Assembly: GCA_029207755.1 (NCBI GenBank)
Contig: JARCOQ010000025.1
Location: 6,224,739 to 6,288,738, forward strand
Length of the DNA stretch: 64,000 nucleotides
Origin: Chamaea fasciata
Lineage: Eukaryota; Chordata; Aves; Passeriformes; Sylviidae
Reading direction: 5' to 3'
Shown: one piece after another, positions 10,445-21,580 of the stretch
How positions within the stretch are numbered: position 1 is the first letter of the stretch
Layout of the letters: each line of letters begins with the position of its first letter
The notes under the pieces: model-generated
Told to the model about the DNA's origin: nothing
The model's input: the letters and a program-made list of their open reading frames with translations, nothing else
The model's database searches: none
Position numbers and translations under genes: made by a program

Positions 10445-12454
10445 ATGTAGAATATTTTGCCTTAGGCTGGAAACCAGCCTGGGCTTTGTGATACTCAAAG
10501 TGACTTCACTGCTGAGCCATGGCTGCCACTGGCACAGAACAAATCCCTGCCACAGAACAGCCCAAATCCTGATGAGAAGAGCCCACAGGATCAGCACTGG
10601 GAAGGTTTCATGTATCACTGGCAAAGCCATTGAAAGCTTACAGTCTTCAGGGGGTGGCTCAGCTCCATTTCAATGATGTCTTTCCACTATCCCAAAGTAG
10701 GAATTCCTCCTGATTTAACGAAGCTTTTCCATGTGCCAGGGGCACAAGACAGGAGCCTGTGCTGTTCCTAAAGGGCCCCTTGTCTTTTGGGGAACCCTCC
10801 TCAGCTTTGGCACCTTCTGCAAACATTTCAGGCCTCCCCAAATTATTTAAGCAGAGAAAAACAAACTGTCCATGATATTTCTAGAAGTGGAAGGTGTTTC
10901 TTGCATTTTGGGATAATTGTCCTGCTTTGGCATCCAAGCCCTGAGCTGCCTCCAATGGATTTGCTCTCTGTAGCCAAGTGGGGAGAGTGAGTCCCGTGCC
11001 CATGGATGGAGGGGCTTGCATGGGGCACTGTCGTGCGCTGCACCAGGCCCAAGGGGGTGTCCAGAGCTCAGGGTTCCCAGAATAGGGGGCTGTGGCTGCA
11101 GGAGCAGGACACGGAGCAGCACATCCCAAAGGGATGAGAAGCCTCTGCCTTGCCAGGCAGTGGAAAATGGGGCTGATGCAAGGGGGTGAAGATCAGTGGG
11201 GCAGATAATCTGGGAGAGGTTTCTTAGCCCCGTGGGGAATATCTGGGGTCTGGCCTGGGGCTGTGCTGGTTCCCAGGCCAGGCTGTGATGATTATCCAAA
11301 TTCTGGCCTCCTTTCCATCTCAGGGCATCCCTCAGGTTTGGTGGGGCTTGTTCACAGATGCAGCAGGGTGAGGAAATTCCCCCAGGGCTGCAGAAGGCAT
11401 TGGCTCTTAGAAAAGCATCCCAGGAGCTTCCACTGAACTGTCACCAATCCACAGAGCAATCCACAGGTGGGACTGGTTGGATTCCTCTGGCAGCTCAGGA
11501 GGGGTGAGAGCTGCCAGATGGTCTGCAGGAGAAACACCCACTGGGGACCATTCCTCAGGAAAAGTCCCATGGTCCTTCACGACTTCATTGCCACCTGACC
11601 CTGCAGCCTTGCAATCACCTGGCTTAGGTGGTGACCTCGCTGTCCCCTGGTCCCTGAGCTGTCCTACAGAAGGAAAACCTTCCCCCACACCATGGTGAGT
11701 CTGTGGGGGATCGTCTGTCGCAGTCCTGTGACAAACCTGGTGCAGCTGGGGGTCCCTTGTCACCCCCCCGTGCTGGACCCTGAGTGTGGCAGTGAGGGGG
11801 GATGGATGTGAGGATGAGTCCCAAAGGACGCCAGAGGCTCAGCTGTCATTTCTAAGCCTGTCCTGGATGCTCTGGGAGCTGTTGTCTTTGTGAATTCCAT
11901 CGGGGTTGATGGAACAGGATGGTGGTTGGGAGAGGGTGAGGACAGGATGGGTGGGAAGATTCCAGGGGAAGGGAAGAGATCGTCCAGCATTGCTTCAAGT
12001 CCATTTCTTCAGGGAGATTTGCCTCACGTGGGGCAGCCGAACTGCTCACGGGAATCAGATACCTTTGCGTTTGGAGTCCCAAGACCTTGAGGAGCCAGGG
12101 ACCATTGGGCAGCTCTGGCAGCCCCTGCCATGGGTGTGGGGCTGATGCACCAACACCCTCCAGGGACTTGGAAGGTCCAGAGGGGGAAAATGCCCCATTC
12201 CTCTAAACAGATGGCAGGGGGTTCACTTGTGAGACTGAACACAGGTGATGTGTAGATCACAGGGACATTCAGGGACAAGCAGCTGTCCCTGGGGACCTGG
12301 TCCTGGCTGAGTCTGACCTCCCCATACAGCTCTCTGGGAATTTTCTGTTGGCATTCACCCCCTTGGTGGCAAGCCCATGGGGAACCCTTCCATTCAGTCA
12401 GTGGCTCCCAGTATCAGGGGGATATTTGATTTGTAGCAGCAGCAGCACATGGAC
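10444..12454. other. intergenic, nothing recognised
   Basis: Unique-looking sequence without homologous exons, long repeats or strong motifs. Confidence 0.5.
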
Positions 12455-12560
12455 AAATCACAGAATCACTGAATAGTCTGAGTTGGAAGGGAACCACGAG
12501 GATCATTGAGTCCAACTCTTCAGTGAATAGGGATCAAAGCCATGACCTGGGTGTTACCAG
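12455..12560 (-). mobile_element. CR1 LINE 3'-end fragment
   Basis: Opens with CACAGAATCACTGAATAGTC and GAGTTGGAAGGGAACC, followed by GATCATTGAGTCCAACTC. This is the reverse complement of a CR1 3' end of a third subfamily. Confidence 0.85.
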
Positions 12561-13450
12561 CACCCAGCTTTGACCAGCGGAGCCAATCACAGATATATTT
12601 TTATTATTTTGCTCTGAATCTGCCCTCAGCACTGCTCTACCCCATAGATTTCCAGCCTGATCCTTCCCACCCCCAGCAGCTCAGGGTGGTGTCCGAGGCC
12701 CAGGTGGCACCTGATAAAACAACTCCTCACCTGGAGACAGCTCCCTGTGGTTTGTGAGCCAGGGATGGGGATGGGCACTCAGAACGTCCCCTCTGTGTCA
12801 GCTGGGGAGGAGGGATGGGAGATCTCTGTCCCCTGCCAGTCCCTCTGTGCAGCCCCCATGGCAGAGCCAGGGCTTTGAAACCCACGGGAAAAGCCCAAAT
12901 CTAGGGGTCCCATTGCCCCATCCCTCTCCTGCCCTCTCCTCCTCCTCACTCCGGGTCCCAGCAGAGGATGAAACCTGAGACTGGAGCAAATGGCATCCGA
13001 AGCAGCCCCCGCCCCATACCCGCAGCTGCGGGAATGCAGCGCCTTTGTCACGGGCTAATTTTGGCTCCTCTGTGCTCGGAAAACAATCCCAAGGCAGCCG
13101 GGAGGAAAGATGCTGGAGGGCCTGGCCCCGCGGGGGCTTTTCCTTTTAAAGGTCTAACGGGGCTGGTTAAAGCCTCCTCCTCCTGCTCGGGGGTGAGAGC
13201 AGATCCTCCGCACTGGCGTTTGGAGCCAGGGAAGGGTCCGGGCGGGGGTCCTGGGGGTGAGCTGGATGCACGGGGGTTTCTCCCCTTTGACGGGGACTTG
13301 TTTGGTGCGATTCACACGAGGATGGCACTGCCACTGCCATTGCTACTGTCACCGGTCTCCCACAAGCTCCTGCTGGTGTCCAGGCAGGGGGAAGGAGCTG
13401 GGAAGGCTCTGCAGGATGGTGGCTGTCTGTGCTCCCCACCATGGGAGCTG
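12561..13450. other. intergenic, moderately CpG-rich near 12980-13280
   Basis: No exon recognised. The 13.0-13.28 kb part has more CpG than its surroundings and could belong to a distal TNNI1 promoter region. Confidence 0.4.
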
Positions 13451-13482
13451 CCCCAATCCTGCGGCTGTGTTCCCCTCTCGGC

Positions 13483-13590
13483 CATAAAAGCCCAGGATTA
13501 ACATGCCAGGCATTGTCCCTCCTGGGCCCCATGTTGGGAATTGTTTGCTCCTAAATTTGTCCCTAAAAATATCCCGGGGAACAGGTGTTG
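13483..13590 (+). promoter_or_regulatory. candidate distal TNNI1 promoter/enhancer cluster
   Basis: A TATA-like CATAAAAG (13483-13490), a near-consensus MEF2 site CTAAAAATAT (13563-13572) and an E-box CAGGTG (13582-13587) lie within about 105 bases. MEF2 plus E-box is the kind of combination found in slow troponin I upstream enhancers. The cluster is 3.7 kb before the coding ATG exon, a plausible place for a noncoding first exon. This is inference from motifs only. Confidence 0.25.
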
Positions 13591-14149
13591 CCTGCCCCTG
13601 CAGTCCTTGTCATGCAAAGGGACACTGGCCAAGGGGCTCTGTGGGGAGCAGTGGGGACAGACAGCAGCTTTTTCACTGCTTTTCATAGGGGAAACCTCAG
13701 GGCCTGTGAGAAGCTGGGAGTTTCTTGAGCCTGCCAAGCTGTAGTGCTGTGCTGGGTGAGTGGGGCTGGTCCTTCTCCTTAAAGAGGGGACTGTGCCCTC
13801 CTTGGTCCCCACCCCACCTGACCTGAAGTGTGACCCCACATGTGCTGGCTTACACCATCAGCAATGTGGCCTGGCCTGGTGAGGTTCACTGTCCTTCTCT
13901 GGTGGCTCCCAGGAGACCCTTTGGCCAGTGCTGTCCTGTGTGTGCCCCATCGTGCAGGGGTCAGCACAGCAGCAGCTCCCAGGCTGTTCACACCTCCTCC
14001 CCTGCCTTTTCCAGCATCTCTGGAGCTCTGTCACACTGGACAGATGCGAGGCAGAGGTGCCAGGAGAACCCACCCCATCCCCACGGCATCACCAGCACTG
14101 GTCAGCCTGTGCCTGTCTGTGTGTCCACAACAACCCACGTGTGAGCAGG

Positions 14150-14500
14150 TGCTGCCCCAGTTGGGGACATTGCAGTGCCCAAAGGGGCTCCAGGAGAGCT
14201 GGGGAGGGACTTTGTACAAGGGCCTGGAGGGACAGGACACAGAGAATGGCTTCCCACTGCCAGAGGACGGAGTTAGATGGGATAGTGGGGAGAAATTCTT
14301 CCCTGTGAGGGTGGGGAAGCCTTGGCACAGGATGCCCAGGATGCACAGGACTGCCCCATTCCTGGAAGTGTCCAAGGCCAGGTTGGACAGGGCTTGGAGC
14401 AACCTGGGCTAGCGGAAGGTGTCCCTGCCCATGGCAGGGGTGGGACTGGGTGGGCTTTGGAGTCTCTTCCCACCGAAATCAGTCTGGAATGATTCCCATT
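14150..14500 (+). mobile_element. CR1 LINE 3'-end fragment
   Basis: Same subfamily and orientation as the copy at 1300: CAAAGGGGCTCCAGGAGAGC, GGCTTCCCACTGCC, CTTCCCTGTGAGGGTGGGG, GGCCAGGTTGGACAGGGCTT and GGTGTCCCTGCCCATGGCAG. Confidence 0.88.
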
Positions 14501-16387
14501 CAAACAGCCCTGGAATTCTCCCAACCAAAGGGGGGTTGTGGTGCCCTGGGAGACGAGTGCAGCGACACATGGGTGACCTGTGTGTGTCCCTGTGTTCCAG
14601 CTGGTGCCCCAGGTGTGAGCAGCAGTCCCAGCACTCCCGGGGCTTGCAGCAGATGCCTGCAGAGGAGGGGATTTGTGCTATTTTTACCGACCACTTGCAG
14701 GCAGGGCTGGGATTCAATACCCCCTGCTCAGCTCCAGCCCCGGCAGAGCGCAGCTGTCCCAGAGCCTGGCGTCACCTCCCTCCTGCACAGCCAGGTAAGA
14801 CACTGCCCCTGCCCCTGCCCCGTGTCCTCCTCCAGGTGTGCTGGTGGTGACATGGCCACGAGACACCCCAGCACTGGCACGTGACAGAGGGGAACCCCCA
14901 GCACGTGAATTTGCCTGAATTTCTTCCCCTCTCTGAGGTGGGTCAGACATTTCCTCTGCTCTTGAAGAGAGGATTGGCGAGGCTGCAATGGGGACAAAGA
15001 CTTTGGAGCTGATATTTGCCTGTTTTTTTCCCAAAAAGTGGCAAACAGGACTTGTTTGGGGAGCACTTGCCTGAGTGTTCCAGCCTGGTTCACTGGTGGG
15101 AGGTTCAGGGTGGGAACAGAGTGTGGAGTCGTGGTAGCTGGGAGAGCACTTGTGGTTTGTCTTCAGCCTCCTGGGATGGGGGAGGATGTCAGGATTCACT
15201 GTGTTTGGGTGTATGGGATTTCTTTCTTTTAAGGATTTCCATGATCCAGTGGCTCAATAAGCTTTATCAGCTTTTCACAGCTGGGACAGTGCAAAGAGTG
15301 CAGAATTAGCTTGTCCAGATCCTCTTGTACCCATCAGAGAGGAAAGTCTCTCATGGATGCTCCAGATCCAGCTGGAGTCCAAAAGTCCTGGCAATGGGGA
15401 TTGCTGGGGGTGTCTCACTGGCACAGCCGAGTCCCTGCTGTTGTTTAGGAAGCCAGTTTAGGACTATTTGGCCCTAAATTGTGACTGACCTTGGTAGAGG
15501 TCGTGAGCTGGAAGTGTGGTGTGGATCCCACCCCAAGGAATGTCGAGCTCTGCTCCAGCAGGGGACAATGGAAACGCTGACAGGCTGTGCCCAGCCCTCG
15601 TCTGCTTCAGGGAGAGAAAAGCTCCTCTGCCACCCCTGAAATAAACTGGGGGCAGCAGCTGGGACCCAGCCTGTTCAAGGCACCAGTGATTCTTGGTGTC
15701 CTCTGGGATGTTTGTCACAGCACCAAAAACCACCACAAAGGCAGGAAACAGAATCTGTCTGATGTGGTTTGAGGACAAAGAAATTCCTGGGTTTGGGATT
15801 TTTCCTTGTAAATCCAGGGATCTGGATGGGGAGGCTCTGGGGTAGAAGATTCCTGCTGGATTTTATTACATCCCCACCCCCCCACCCCCCCCATTTATTC
15901 AGGACACGTCTCTGGCTGAACTGTGGGGGCATGGGGAGGGAACAGGGACAAGGGGACAGAGCCAGGAGATGCCCTGAGATTTCCCTGCCACAGGCTTCAC
16001 AAAGACCTGGGAGCAGCTGTTTGAGACCAGCTTTTCATTTCCTCCAGCATGAATCTTTGGGATCCAAAGCAATTTCCAAATTCTGGGGGATGCTAAAGGA
16101 TCAAGGCAAAAAATCCCAGCTTGTCCACCTAACTCCTAAGGAAAAGGACTAAACCCACACCTGGAAAATGCTGTTTGCTGGTATTTCCCCCCCACATTTT
16201 TCTGCTGCTTGGGCTCACAGGGTGCCCTGGCTGCTCAGCACAGGAGGAGGCAGCGGGGTCAGAGCAGGGCCAGGGGAGCAGCTGCCAGGGCTGGGAATTA
16301 CCAGACGAATGTAAAATAGGAAACCCTGAGTGTTTCACCTGGAAGGTGGCTGCTGAAGGAACCTGCTCAGCTGTGGGCTCTGACTTA
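14501..16387. other. intergenic 5' flank of TNNI1, nothing recognised
   Basis: No homologous exon. A C-rich tract (CCCACCCCCCCACCCCCCCC, about 15875-15892) is the only compositional oddity. Confidence 0.5.
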
Positions 16388-16790
16388 GAGAATCCCAGAA
16401 TGGTTTGGGTTGGGAAAGACCATTCAGTCTCACCCCTGCCATGGACAGGGACACCTTCCACTATCCCAGGTTGTGTCAAGCCCTGTCCAGCCTGGCCTTG
16501 GACCCTTCCAGACATGAGGCAGCCACAGCTGCCCTGGGCATCCTGTGTCAGGGCCTCCCAGCCAAGAATTCCTTCCCAATATCCCATCTAACCCTGCCCG
16601 CCGGCAGCGGGAAGCCATTCTCCTTGTCCTGTCCCTCCATCCTTTGTCCCAGAGTTCCTCTCCTGCTCTCTTGGAGCTCCTTTAGGCACTGGAAGGGGTT
16701 CTCAGGTCTCTCTGGATCCTTCTCTACTCCAGATTGAACACCCCCAGTGCTGCCAGCCTGGCTCCAGAGCAGAGGTGTTGCCCTTTGCTC
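16388..16790 (-). mobile_element. CR1 LINE 3'-end fragment
   Basis: Starts AATCCCAGAATGGTTTGGGT, then CCATGGACAGGGACACCTTC, CCTGGCCTTGGACCCTTCCA, and the GCGGGAAGCCATTCTCC segment. About 400 bp, antisense. Confidence 0.9.
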
Positions 16791-16929
16791 TGGCACTCCC
16801 CGGATGGGTTTTGGCTCTGCCATCCCTGCCGTTGCCCACGGGAGCTGCAGGACAGGACTCCCTGAGCCCACACAGAGGGGGAGACCCCCGAGGCACCCCC
16901 ATTTCTCCTGAGATTTCCAGCCTCCATCC

Positions 16930-17232
16930 CTTGCCCCGAGCTGGGGCGAGTGACGCAGCCGGCGGGGGAACAGCTCGGAGCTTGGGAAAAGCCCCGAGGA
17001 GCAGGAGCCCGAGTCCTGCAGGCCCGGCTGGCGGCACGCTGCAGCTTGCCCGAGATGCAGTCAGGTTTTTCCCGGAGCCCGGCGGCTGGTCCCGAGTTTC
17101 ACAGGGGATGGAGGCTGCGGAGCCGCTTCCCTCCGCCGACAGCGCGGGGCAGCACCGCACCTCGGCATCGCTCCCTCGCTGCCTTTTGGGACTGGCGCCT
17201 TTGTTCCAAGCTTCTTTCCCTTCCTTTGGCAG
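16930..17232 (+). promoter_or_regulatory. TNNI1: CpG-rich 5' flank of TNNI1 start-codon exon
   Basis: CpG-rich sequence up to the acceptor of the ATG exon. It may hold a proximal promoter or first noncoding exon, but no TATA box or muscle motif cluster is evident. It ends in the polypyrimidine tract CTTCTTTCCCTTCCTTTGGC before AG at 17231-17232. Confidence 0.3.
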
Positions 17233-17250
17233 GGAACAGCACACGCCGCG

Positions 17251-17261
17251 ATGCCAGAGCC
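17251..17261 (+). CDS. TNNI1: TNNI1 coding exon 1 (start codon)
   Basis: The exon begins at 17233 after CTTTGGCAG. ATG CCA GAG CC then donor GTGAGT at 17262 gives M-P-E plus two bases of codon 4. The start matches the MPE start of mammalian slow TnI. Confidence 0.9.
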
Positions 17262-20200
17262 GTGAGTGCTGGAGTGCCCTCGGATCCCATAAACCCTCGC
17301 CCGGCTGCGCTTGTCCCTTTGGGGAGGATCGACTGGGGGACCCTGCCCTGCCCCAGACCTCTGTGCCATCCCCTTGCAAAAACTGTCTTTAAATGCAAAC
17401 TGTTCACCCTTTCAATGTTCCTGTTCAAACCTCGGGTATTTCCTAGGTCCCAAAATGCGGATCTGAGGCAGGGCAGTACCTCTGGGTTTGCCGTGAGGCT
17501 GTCTGTAGCACATTGTACAAATACAACACATTCCTTGGGGAGCAGAGAAGGGAGAAACTCCCCGTAAAGCTTTCCTGGAGCAATGACACGGGGATGTCCC
17601 AGCTGCAGTGGGAGTGGGGAAATGAGGGTGTCTGAACTGCCTGCGACTGAGCTGGCAGCTCACCTGTCACACCTGAGTGACATTTTGGCTTTCTTAGCTG
17701 TGGCCCTGAGCTCCCACTGCATTTCCAGAGGCCACCTTCTCCTCAGACCTGGCTCATGTGCTGCTGGCAGCTGTGAGATTCAGAAATAAGGAACCAACTG
17801 CAACCACATGAGATGCTTTCCTTGACTGCCCCCTCTTTTTTACTGTCATTCCCTCATGCCCTGTTCTCTTGTTTTTTCTGCTCCTCCCTGGCTGCTCACC
17901 TGCCTGCAGGGAGGTAAGTGCCTTTCCCTTTGGGAGAGACCTTGGTGCTGCTCTGCGTTTGCTGCGCGTTTGTTTTCAAAGGGTGTTTTCTTTCCCTCCC
18001 CTTTCCCCTAGAGAAAATCCAAGATCACAGCCTCACGCAAACTCTTGTTGAAGGTGAGTCCTGAGGGCTGGAAACTCCCTGGGGTTTGTCTTGCTGGGGG
18101 AAAGGAGCCAGGTTGGAGTGCGTGGTCGGTGGGACAGGGATGAGGAACAGCTCAAGGATGGGCTGTGGGGAGCAGCTCCCACCCCATCTTTCTCTTCTCA
18201 CTCATGTGGGATTTGTGGTCCAAACAAACCTCCCATGCACTGAGGTGGGGAGAGACCCCCACACCTTCAGCTCTGAAGCCTTAGCCCGTTTGTGCTCCAG
18301 CACAAGCCCGGGAGCTCCCCGGGCTCTGGCTTGGGATAAACATTCCCCGCCCCGGCAGAGCCAACGTCAGCACCCAGCGAGACCACGGCCCCCTCAGCCC
18401 CCCGGTGCCCGGCCCCACCTGCCCCCAGGGCCCCACACCAAAGCTGGGGGGAGCCTTTGATGTGTGTCTGGGGGCAGCAGGGAGGGGCTCGGCTCACTAG
18501 ACTGTCCCATCCTACAGATGTGGAGAGTGGCTCAGGGGGAACCAGGGGCCTGTTCAATTCACGCTTCTGCCATTTCCCTGTGCTCACAGAGTTTGATGCT
18601 GGCCAAAGCCAAGGAGGAGTGGGATCAGGAGATTGTGGACAAGCAGGCAGAGAAGGAGAGGTACCTGTCTGAGCGGGTCACTCCACTGCACACCAGTGGG
18701 CTCTCCTTGAGCCAGCTCCAGGTACTCCTCAGGCCCGAGGGTGGAGCGAGTTCCTTGGGAACAGGGAGGGGTCTCGCTCACTGCTCTCGTGTTTTCTTGG
18801 CCCCCAGGACCTGTGCAGGGAGCTGCACGAGAAGGTGGAAATTGTGGATGAAGAAAGATATGACATTGAAGCGAAATGCAACCATAACACCCGGGAGGTA
18901 GGAGGGAGGACAGGCTGGTTCCTTCTGGAAACTCCCTCCCAGTGGCAGCTCTGGCCTCAGTGCGGATGTGTCATGGACCAGGCTGAGCTGGGATGTGGGA
19001 CAGGCACCAGGGTTATCTCACGGCTAGTGTTTGCTCTGCAAGGCACCACTCAGAGCAAGGTTCATCCCTGCCCAAGGGAACTCAAACTGTCCTTGGAGTC
19101 CACAGAGAGGTTCCTTGCTCTCCTGGTCACCCCTGTGGGTCTGAGAGCTTCTCGTGGTACAGCTGCCACCTGAGCAGGCTGGGCACAGCCCTTGGCCCAG
19201 CTCTGAGCATGAGTAAGCAGAGCCTTGGTGGGGGTGGCCCTGCAGGAGAGGTGCAGACCCCTCTGGGGCTCAGTGCTGCTTCCCACAGGGGCTCTTTGTG
19301 CAAGGCAGCCAAGCAGTGACCTCCCACTCCTCCTCCTCCCCTGCCCCTGCAGATTAAAGATCTGAAAATCAAAGTTCTCGATCTCCGAGGGAAGTTCAAG
19401 CGCCCTCCCCTGCGCCGGGTTCGTGTCTCGGCTGATGCCATGCTCAGGGCTCTGCTGGGCTCCAAGCACAAGGTGTCCATGGATCTCAGGGCCAACCTGA
19501 AGTCTGTCAAGAAGGAGGACACGGAGAAGGTGGGTGACTCCTCTGGAGGCTAGGGATGGACACACTTCCTAGGGGTGCCCTTGCCCTTCTCCAGGGTACC
19601 CTGTGTTCCCCCTTGGAAAGACCCTTGTGAGGCCGTTCCCATTGTGGGATGTTGTGGGGCCACTTAGGGCCAGTTTGACTGGGCCAGGCAATGGATGTAT
19701 GGTAACATGTGAGATTTAGGGCTGTGTCTGTGGTGCTTTTCCCTCCCAGAGTGTGTGGGGGTCTCTCACCTGGACCCCCCTGCCACCACTGCTGAGCTGC
19801 ACATGCAGAGTCTGGTCTTTGATCTCTGATCAGGGAACCAGGAGAGCTCCTGTTGAGCACAATCACACTCAGAAAACTCCCAGGGAACTCCCAGACCCAG
19901 ATTAGATAAGACAGAGCAGCCCAGCACTTGGCCTGAGATGAATGGCCCAGTTCCCACCAGCTTGGCAGAGGTGTGAGAAGGGAAAGTCTCAACGCCAGCG
20001 ATGCCCAAACCTGCCTGGGGTGTGCAGGTGCCCCAGCACCAGGAGCTGTGCCTCATCCCAGGTACAGCTGGGCACCCCTCTCCCCAGAGAGGTTTCACCA
20101 GCTCGTTCCAGCTCAGCAGACTGAATGAGAATTGAATGAGCAGAATTGGATGAGGATCTCAATTTTCAGCTGTTTTTCCTTTGTCCTCCCATTGTGGTAA

Positions 20201-20928
20201 AGCACTTTTCCAGCCCTTTGGACAGAAAACCGTGCTTACAGCCCTGGGCACCAGGTGGAAAATGGATCTGGGTTTGTTCTAGATGTGGTGAGATGGTGTT
20301 GGGGCACAGCCTGTAATCTACAAACAGTGGGGGTTGGCAGAGCAGACACCTGGGCACATTCCCAGAGCTGCTGTCACCCCTGTCTGCTCTGGAAGTGTCT
20401 GCCAGGCTCCCACTGTCACCAGCAATCCCAGTCCCCACCAAATGCTCAGAGAAGGTGGAGGTAGGAGGGCAATGCAGGAAATGTTTTTACTTCGGTGAAA
20501 ACATTTGCCACACTGTTCTGGTACAAACCCGAAGTCCCACGAAGTTTCTTCCTCCTGAAGAAATCTTTCTGAGATGATTGATTGGTGCATGAATGCAGCT
20601 TGGCTTTGAGGAGGGGAGTATCCACATGGATCCAGATCTCCCTGTGGAGATCAGGCCACTGTCTGCCACCTCCCCAGCCAGCTCCTTGCGCAGGGACACA
20701 TGGCAGAGAGACAGGGACTTTGCAAGGGGGCAGCTGTGTCCCCCAGCAGAGGGCTGTGTGCAGGGGGAGGAGGGGGCAGGGCTGCCAGCCCTTCATCCCC
20801 CAGGCCTGTCCCTCCTGCAGGAACGCCCTGTGGAAGTGGGCGACTGGCGCAAGAACGTGGAAGCCATGTCGGGCATGGAGGGGAGGAAGAAGATGTTCGA
20901 TGCTGCCAAGTCCCCCACGGGGCAGTGA
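17251..20928 (+). CDS. TNNI1: TNNI1, troponin I, slow skeletal muscle (full coding span)
   Basis: Inhibitory subunit of the troponin complex on thin filaments; holds actomyosin off until Ca2+-troponin C pulls it away. Seven coding exons join in frame: 17251-17261, 17910-17913, 18012-18053, 18590-18721, 18808-18897, 19353-19529 and 20821-20928. They give exactly 187 residues, the human length. Visible parts: short N-terminus [14 protein letters not shown] (6-19) without the long cardiac-type extension; helical TnT/TnC-binding arm (about 20-95); inhibitory region [14 protein letters not shown] (about 105-118); switch segment [13 protein letters not shown] (121-133); C-terminal mobile region ending KSPTGQ. 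Coding stops at TGA 20926-20928, with one more 3'UTR exon. Every intron has GT/AG ends. Slow-skeletal TNNI1 rather than cardiac TNNI3 or fast TNNI2, by N-terminus, length and neighbours. Confidence 0.97.
17910..17913 (+). CDS. TNNI1: TNNI1 4-nt micro-exon (GGAG)
   Basis: Acceptor CTGCCTGCAG ends at 17909 and donor GTAAGT starts at 17914, leaving only GGAG. Joined to the CC of the preceding exon it reads CCG GAG (P-E). This restores the exact spacing MPE-x-E-RK seen in mammalian slow TnI and keeps the frame. Without it the frame breaks. Confidence 0.85.
18012..18053 (+). CDS. TNNI1: TNNI1 coding exon 3
   Basis: Acceptor TTTCCCCTAG, donor GTGAGT. 42 nt, residues 6-19, [14 protein letters not shown]. 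Confidence 0.96.
18590..18721 (+). CDS. TNNI1: TNNI1 coding exon 4
   Basis: Acceptor CTGTGCTCACAG, donor GTACTC. 132 nt, residues 20-63, beginning [11 protein letters not shown]; start of the troponin T/C-binding helix. Confidence 0.97.
18808..18897 (+). CDS. TNNI1: TNNI1 coding exon 5
   Basis: Acceptor GGCCCCCAG, donor GTAGGA. 90 nt, residues 64-93, [19 protein letters not shown]...; coiled-coil arm with troponin T. Confidence 0.97.
19353..19529 (+). CDS. TNNI1: TNNI1 coding exon 6 (inhibitory and switch regions)
   Basis: Acceptor CCCCTGCAG, donor GTGGGT. 177 nt, residues 94-152. Carries the actin/TnC-binding inhibitory peptide [14 protein letters not shown] and the switch helix. Confidence 0.97.
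20821..20928 (+). CDS. TNNI1: TNNI1 coding exon 7 with stop
   Basis: Acceptor TCCCTCCTGCAG. Residues 153-187, [19 protein letters not shown]... to SPTGQ, then TGA. A donor GAG|GTAGGG three bases after the stop splices to a 3'UTR exon. Confidence 0.97.
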   Translation, partial: ERPVEVGDWRKNVEAMSGMEGRKKMFDAAKSPTGQ

Positions 20929-21221
20929 GAGGTAGGGCCGGGTCCTGATCCCCCTGTGCTCGCTCAGCTTCCTGGGCTGTGCTTGGAGAGACGCAGAAAT
21001 GCCCCCGCTCCCTACAGAAGGCAACAAATCCCCGTGTCCCACCCCACACCAGGGCGTCTGTCCCACACCTCCCTGCCATGGGGCCCCAGCCAGCCCCTCT
21101 CCTCCTCTCCTGGGTGCTCCCCTCTGGGTGTGCTGCCTCATCCCGTGGGCACTGCTGGCACCACTGCCAGGCTGCTGGCAGTGCCCAAAGCCTCTGCCCC
21201 TCTGCTGTTTCTTTCCCACAG

Positions 21222-21580
21222 GAGCACTGAGAAGAAGATGGACCCCATCCCTGCTGCCAGCCTGCCCTCGCTGCTCCTCTGTCCCTTTGTGCCCTTCCCT
21301 GAATTCCCACTGAGCTGAAACACAAGGACAACGGTGTGGGAAGGAGACCTGAGCTTCTTCCTTCCAGCAGTGCCCTCAGGCCTGCTCCTGCACAGTGTCC
21401 TCCCTCCATCACCCCAAGGGCCACTGGCCACCGATCCCCTCCCAGCCCCGTAGAGACGCTCCAGAGGCAGCTGCTGCTCCCCCATGCCCCATGCCCGGCG
21501 GCTCGGCCCGAGGTGTGTCACCCCGAGATGTCCCTGTGCAGCCACACGTGTATTAAAGGACGTGTCCTGGGCCGAGGTCG
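21222..21580 (+). other. TNNI1: TNNI1 3'UTR exon
   Basis: Acceptor TTTCTTTCCCACAG (ends 21221) followed by noncoding sequence to an ATTAAA poly(A) signal. The end is estimated about 20 bases past the signal. Confidence 0.7.
21552..21557 (+). terminator. TNNI1: polyadenylation signal ATTAAA (TNNI1)
   Basis: Common variant hexamer, followed by a GT-rich stretch (GACGTGTCCTGGG...GTGGCCTTGTC). Confidence 0.65.

Noticed and set aside
10380..10680. Processed pseudogene behind the T44 tract
   Set aside because: No recognisable coding remnant on the minus strand and no target-site duplication.
13495..13520. p53-like AACATGCC/GGCATTGTCC pair
   Set aside because: Only one half-site has the CWWG core, and it lies 7 kb downstream of PHLDA3; not a credible p53 element.
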